Origin: Vibrio sonorensis | GTDB taxonomy: Bacteria > Pseudomonadota > Gammaproteobacteria > Enterobacterales > Vibrionaceae | Length of the DNA stretch: 64,000 nt | Direction: 5' to 3' | Assembly (NCBI RefSeq): GCF_001854765.1 | Contig: NZ_LJJE01000022.1 | Location: forward strand, 62,001 to 126,000 | In this document: positions 59,745 through 64,000 of the stretch, piece by piece | Layout of the letters: every line of letters begins with the position of its first letter | Position numbering within the stretch: position 1 is the first letter of the stretch | The notes under the pieces: generated by a model | What the model saw: the letters and a program-made list of their open reading frames with translations, nothing else | Databases searched by the model: none | Told to the model about the DNA's origin: nothing | Translations under genes and position numbers: made by a program

Positions 59745-61346
59745 ATGAATTTAATTGATTTTGCATCATCTCCTATCTCGTTGATGCCGCCAATTGTGGC
59801 GTTAAGTCTTGCGATTATTACACGTCGCGTTTTAGTTTCCTTAGGTGTCGGTATCCTACTAGGTGCTGTCCTACTCAATGATTACTCACTTTCTAATGCT
59901 GCAGGCTATATTGGCTCAACAGTTTCAAGCGTGTTTGTAGAAGACGGCGGCTTGAACATGTGGAACATGAGTATTGTTGGCTTTTTGCTACTACTCGGCA
60001 TGATGACCGCGTTACTGACCCTTTCAGGTGGTACGCGAGCGTTTGCCGAATGGGCTCAGTCTCGTGTAAAAAGTAAACGCGGCTCTAAACTTCTTGCAGC
60101 CTTTTTAGGCGTATTCATTTTTGTCGACGATTACTTTAACAGCTTGGCGGTAGGTGCTATCTCACGTCCAGTGACGGATCGCTTTTACGTTTCTCGCGCC
60201 AAACTTGCTTATATTCTAGATTCAACCGCTGCTCCTATGTGTGTGATCATGCCAGCATCAAGTTGGGGTGCTTACATCATCACCATTATTGGCGGTATCC
60301 TAGTAGCACACGGCATGACTGAATATTCAGCGCTTGGCGCATACCTGCGTTTAGTGCCAATGAACTTCTATGCTTTGTTCGCCATTCTTATGGTGTTTGC
60401 TGTTGCTTGGTTCGGACTTGATGTTGGTAAAATGCGCGATCACGAAGTGGCGGCATCACAAGGTCACGGCTTTGAAAAAGATAGCGAAAACGACGCTCAA
60501 GAAGCACACGAACTCAATGAAGAGCTCGATATTGAGCAAAGCGAAAAAGGCAAAGTGCGCGATCTAGTACTACCTATCTTGGTACTGATTGTTGCAACGG
60601 TAGCGTCAATGCTTTACACAGGAGCACAAGCGCTAGAAGCCGATGGTAAAGCTTTTAACTTGCTGGGTGCTTTTGAAAACACCGATGTAGGTATGTCACT
60701 GATATACGGTGGTGTGTCGGGCTTGATTGCCGCCTTCTTGACTGTTGTTGCACAAGGTCTTGCCATGATCGAAATAGTGAGAACGCTATGGATCGGTGCA
60801 AAGTCTATGTTTGGTGCAATTCTCATTCTGATTTTCGCTTGGAGTATTGGTTCGGTTATCGGTGATATGAACACGGGTAGCTACCTTTCATCACTCGCGC
60901 AAGGAAACATAGGATTACACTGGTTACCAGTTATCTTATTCTTATTGTCTGGTTTGATGGCATTTTCTACCGGTACTTCTTGGGGTACATTTGGCATCAT
61001 GTTACCGATTGCAGGCGATATGGCCGGTGCAACGGACTTGGCGTTGATGCTTCCTATGTTGAGCGCAGTACTTGCAGGTTCAGTGTTCGGTGACCACTGT
61101 TCACCAATTTCAGATACGACCATTCTTTCCTCAACCGGTGCTCGCTGTAATCACATCGACCACGTGGCAACGCAATTGCCTTATGCACTTTCCGTTGCAT
61201 TGGTATCGTGTGTAGGATTTATCGTATTGGGTATGACCTCATCAGTGCTCTTCTCACTGGCCGCTTCTTTTGCCGTTTTTGTTGCGGTATGTGTGGCATT
61301 TTCCATCATCTCCAAATCGAAAATGGAAAATTGTCAAAACGTCTAA
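59745..61346 (+). CDS. lysW: Lysine transporter LysW (NhaC antiporter family)
   Basis: A 533-residue membrane protein of the NhaC Na+/H+ antiporter family with about a dozen membrane segments. It has FVDDYFNSLAVGAISRPVTD, SSWGAYIITIIGG, GTSWGTFGIMLPIAGDM and GSVFGDHCSPISDTTILSST, all typical of the family. A charged loop near residue 240-275 (EVAASQGHGFEKDSENDAQE) divides the protein. Lysine import is inferred from the lysine riboswitch in the leader. I chose the ATG at 59745; a TTG at 59736 is possible. Confidence 0.85.
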   Translation: MNLIDFASSPISLMPPIVALSLAIITRRVLVSLGVGILLGAVLLNDYSLSNAAGYIGSTVSSVFVEDGGLNMWNMSIVGFLLLLGMMTALLTLSGGTRAFAEWAQSRVKSKRGSKLLAAFLGVFIFVDDYFNSLAVGAISRPVTDRFYVSRAKLAYILDSTAAPMCVIMPASSWGAYIITIIGGILVAHGMTEYSALGAYLRLVPMNFYALFAILMVFAVAWFGLDVGKMRDHEVAASQGHGFEKDSENDAQEAHELNEELDIEQSEKGKVRDLVLPILVLIVATVASMLYTGAQALEADGKAFNLLGAFENTDVGMSLIYGGVSGLIAAFLTVVAQGLAMIEIVRTLWIGAKSMFGAILILIFAWSIGSVIGDMNTGSYLSSLAQGNIGLHWLPVILFLLSGLMAFSTGTSWGTFGIMLPIAGDMAGATDLALMLPMLSAVLAGSVFGDHCSPISDTTILSSTGARCNHIDHVATQLPYALSVALVSCVGFIVLGMTSSVLFSLAASFAVFVAVCVAFSIISKSKMENCQNV

Positions 61347-61365
61347 TTCAGTTGTTTTAGAGTGA

Positions 61366-61391
61366 AAGAGGAGCATTTGCTCCTCTTTTTT
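61366..61391 (+). terminator. Terminator after lysW
   Basis: AAGAGGAGCA and TGCTCCTCTT arms with a TT loop, followed by a T-run, 20 bp after the stop. Confidence 0.88.
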
Positions 61392-61494
61392 ATTTGTATT
61401 ATACAAAAGTTATTATTTTTAAAATTAAGGGTTGAAAATTTAGCTCAGCTTGTTATTGTGAATATCAAGTAAATCGGAGAAGCCATTCATAAGT

Positions 61495-61542
61495 ATGCGC
61501 AATTTTGTCATGAACATTCATCACCATCATCACCCAATATAG
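61495..61542 (+). CDS. hisL: His operon leader peptide
   Basis: ATG at 61495 encodes MRNFVMNIHHHHHPI and stops at TAG 61540-61542: five His codons in a row in 15 residues. It lies 166 bp before hisG and just before paired hairpins, the classic arrangement for attenuation by charged His-tRNA. A Shine-Dalgarno site is weak (GGAG at 61476-61479 is 15 bases away). Confidence 0.85.
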   Translation: MRNFVMNIHHHHHPI

Positions 61543-61565
61543 TCTTTCGGGAGATGTGCGCGTAC

Positions 61566-61650
61566 CCGGGAGGCAGGAAGCTCCCGGAGGTGAAAAACGA
61601 TTACTACGGATTTCAAACCCTCGGGAGACCAACAATCTCTCGAGGGTTTT
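61566..61650 (+). terminator. His operon attenuator
   Basis: Two exclusive structures are visible. CCGGGAG pairs with CTCCCGG (61566-61587), and the terminator stem CCCTCGGGAGA pairs with TCTCTCGAGGG (61618-61646, one G-U) followed by TTTT. CTTTCGGGAGATG near 61544 can also pair with CTCCCGG, giving an alternative fold when the ribosome stalls at the His codons. Confidence 0.8.
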
Positions 61651-61708
61651 CTAGTTTTAGTCGAGTTGAAAAATATAAATATTAACGAGTTATACAGGGA
61701 TTTTAGTA

Positions 61709-62605
61709 ATGCAAACACAACGCCTAAGAATCGCTATCCAGAAAAAAGGCCGCTTGAGCAAAGAGTGTCAAGAACTGCTTAAAAAATGCGGTGTAAAGTT
61801 CAACATTATGGGTGAGCGTTTAGTCGTTCACTCACTAAATATGCCAATTGATTTACTGCTTGTGCGCGATGATGATATTCCGGGTTTGATCATGGATGGT
61901 GTCGTTGACCTTGGTTTTATCGGCGAGAACGAACTTGAAGAAGTACGTTTAGACCGCAAAGCACTCGGTGAGCCCAATGAGTTTGTAACACTTCGTCGTC
62001 TAGACTTTGGTGGCTGTCGCCTCTCTATTGCCATTGACAAAGATGAAGTTTACAACGGCCCGCAAGATTTAGCAGGAAAACGTATCGCTACTACTTACCC
62101 TCAATTGCTTAAAGCGTATATGGACGAGCAAGGGGTGCCTTTTTCAACGTGTATGTTAACGGGTTCAGTAGAAGTAGCGCCTCGCGCTGGTCTAGCCGAT
62201 GCCATCGCTGATTTAGTTTCTACGGGAGCAACACTGGAAGCGAACGGTCTTAAAGAAGCCGAAATTATCTTCAAATCAAAAGCAACGCTTATCCAACGTT
62301 CTGGCGAGTTTGATGACGAGAAAAGAGCGCTTATCGATAAACTGCTGACGCGTATGCAAGGTGTTCAGCAAGCGAAAGAGTCTAAGTACATTATGCTTCA
62401 CGCTCCCCTAGCGAAGTTGGAGCAAATTAAAGCGCTTCTACCAGGAGCGGAAGACCCAACTGTATTACCATTGGCCGAAGACAAGAGCCGAATTGCCGTT
62501 CACTTGGTCAGTACTGAAAACTTGTTCTGGGAAACCATGGAACAGCTTAAAGAGCTTGGTGCAAGTTCCATTCTCGTTCTGCCAATCGAAAAAATGATGG
62601 AGTAA
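61709..62605 (+). CDS. hisG: ATP phosphoribosyltransferase HisG (long form)
   Basis: HisG condenses ATP and PRPP, the first and feedback-inhibited step of histidine synthesis. The 298-residue length is the long form with its own C-terminal ACT-like regulatory domain, so no HisZ is needed. Motifs: [51 protein letters not shown]. It is preceded by the his leader and attenuator. Confidence 0.97.
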   Translation: MQTQRLRIAIQKKGRLSKECQELLKKCGVKFNIMGERLVVHSLNMPIDLLLVRDDDIPGLIMDGVVDLGFIGENELEEVRLDRKALGEPNEFVTLRRLDFGGCRLSIAIDKDEVYNGPQDLAGKRIATTYPQLLKAYMDEQGVPFSTCMLTGSVEVAPRAGLADAIADLVSTGATLEANGLKEAEIIFKSKATLIQRSGEFDDEKRALIDKLLTRMQGVQQAKESKYIMLHAPLAKLEQIKALLPGAEDPTVLPLAEDKSRIAVHLVSTENLFWETMEQLKELGASSILVLPIEKMME

Positions 62606-62609
62606 GGCG

Positions 62610-64000
<1,391 letters not shown>

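Noticed and set aside
61519..61533. CAT/CAC run as a simple repeat
   Set aside because: It is the His-codon run of the his leader peptide, not a microsatellite.

Overview
The window is chromosomal DNA of a Vibrio or close Vibrionaceae relative. It carries long blocks of conserved housekeeping genes in an order I know from Vibrio: mfd-PilZ-lolCDE, bioA/bioBFCD-htpX, purB-hflD-mnmA-gsk-hns-his. It also has Vibrio-type proteins (a DUF3360 transporter, an OmpU-like porin). I saw no rRNA, tRNA, CRISPR array, prophage or insertion sequence.

Layout. 1-7.3 kb: mfd (3' end cut by the window edge), a PilZ-family gene, and the lipoprotein exporter lolCDE. 7.4-13.1 kb: DUF2062, comEC, msbA, lpxK and ycaR; kdsB, which often follows, is absent here. 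13.2-14.7 kb: a short methionyl-tRNA synthetase-like gene. 15-19.9 kb: the stress operon prkA-yeaH-spoVR. 20.2-28 kb: yfbU, a CbiM-like permease, pflA, an LpxR-type lipid A deacylase, pflB and the DUF3360 transporter. 28.6-31.9 kb: a basic amino acid ABC importer behind a structured leader. 32-38.3 kb: xthA, a small membrane protein and the tight operon dinG-yfcA-priC-rsmS-roxA. 38.7-40.5 kb: a porin and a DUF2057 protein. 40.6-45.7 kb: the biotin cluster with a BirA operator. 46.3-47.2 kb: htpX. 47.3-53.4 kb: an eight-gene coupled operon for a modified membrane lipid. 53.4-58.7 kb: purB, hflD, mnmA, gsk and hns, with two PurR boxes. 59.4-61.3 kb: a lysine riboswitch in front of an NhaC-type lysine transporter. 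61.5-64 kb: the his leader peptide, attenuator, hisG, hisD and the start of hisC.

The most interesting region is the eight-gene operon at 47.3-53.4 kb. It encodes an NTF2-like protein, an SDR, a flavin oxidoreductase, DUF1365, a cyclopropane-synthase relative, DUF2878, a CHI-fold protein and a DUF3833 lipoprotein. Its cyclopropane-synthase relative lacks three of the five bicarbonate-pocket residues of E. coli Cfa. Its control region has a TGATCC-type ECF promoter motif and, just past a sigma70-like promoter, two TTGTACAA palindromes that resemble light-responsive MerR (LitR/CarH) operators. This suggests light- or singlet-oxygen-induced fatty acid modification. A second strong candidate is the run of three hairpins before the ABC importer.

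Quality note: five conserved genes (lolC, lpxK, the MetRS-like gene, yfcA, mnmA) are each broken in a way that one added base would repair. This looks more like consensus deletions in the sequence than like gene decay. Coordinates for those genes are given as the repaired span.
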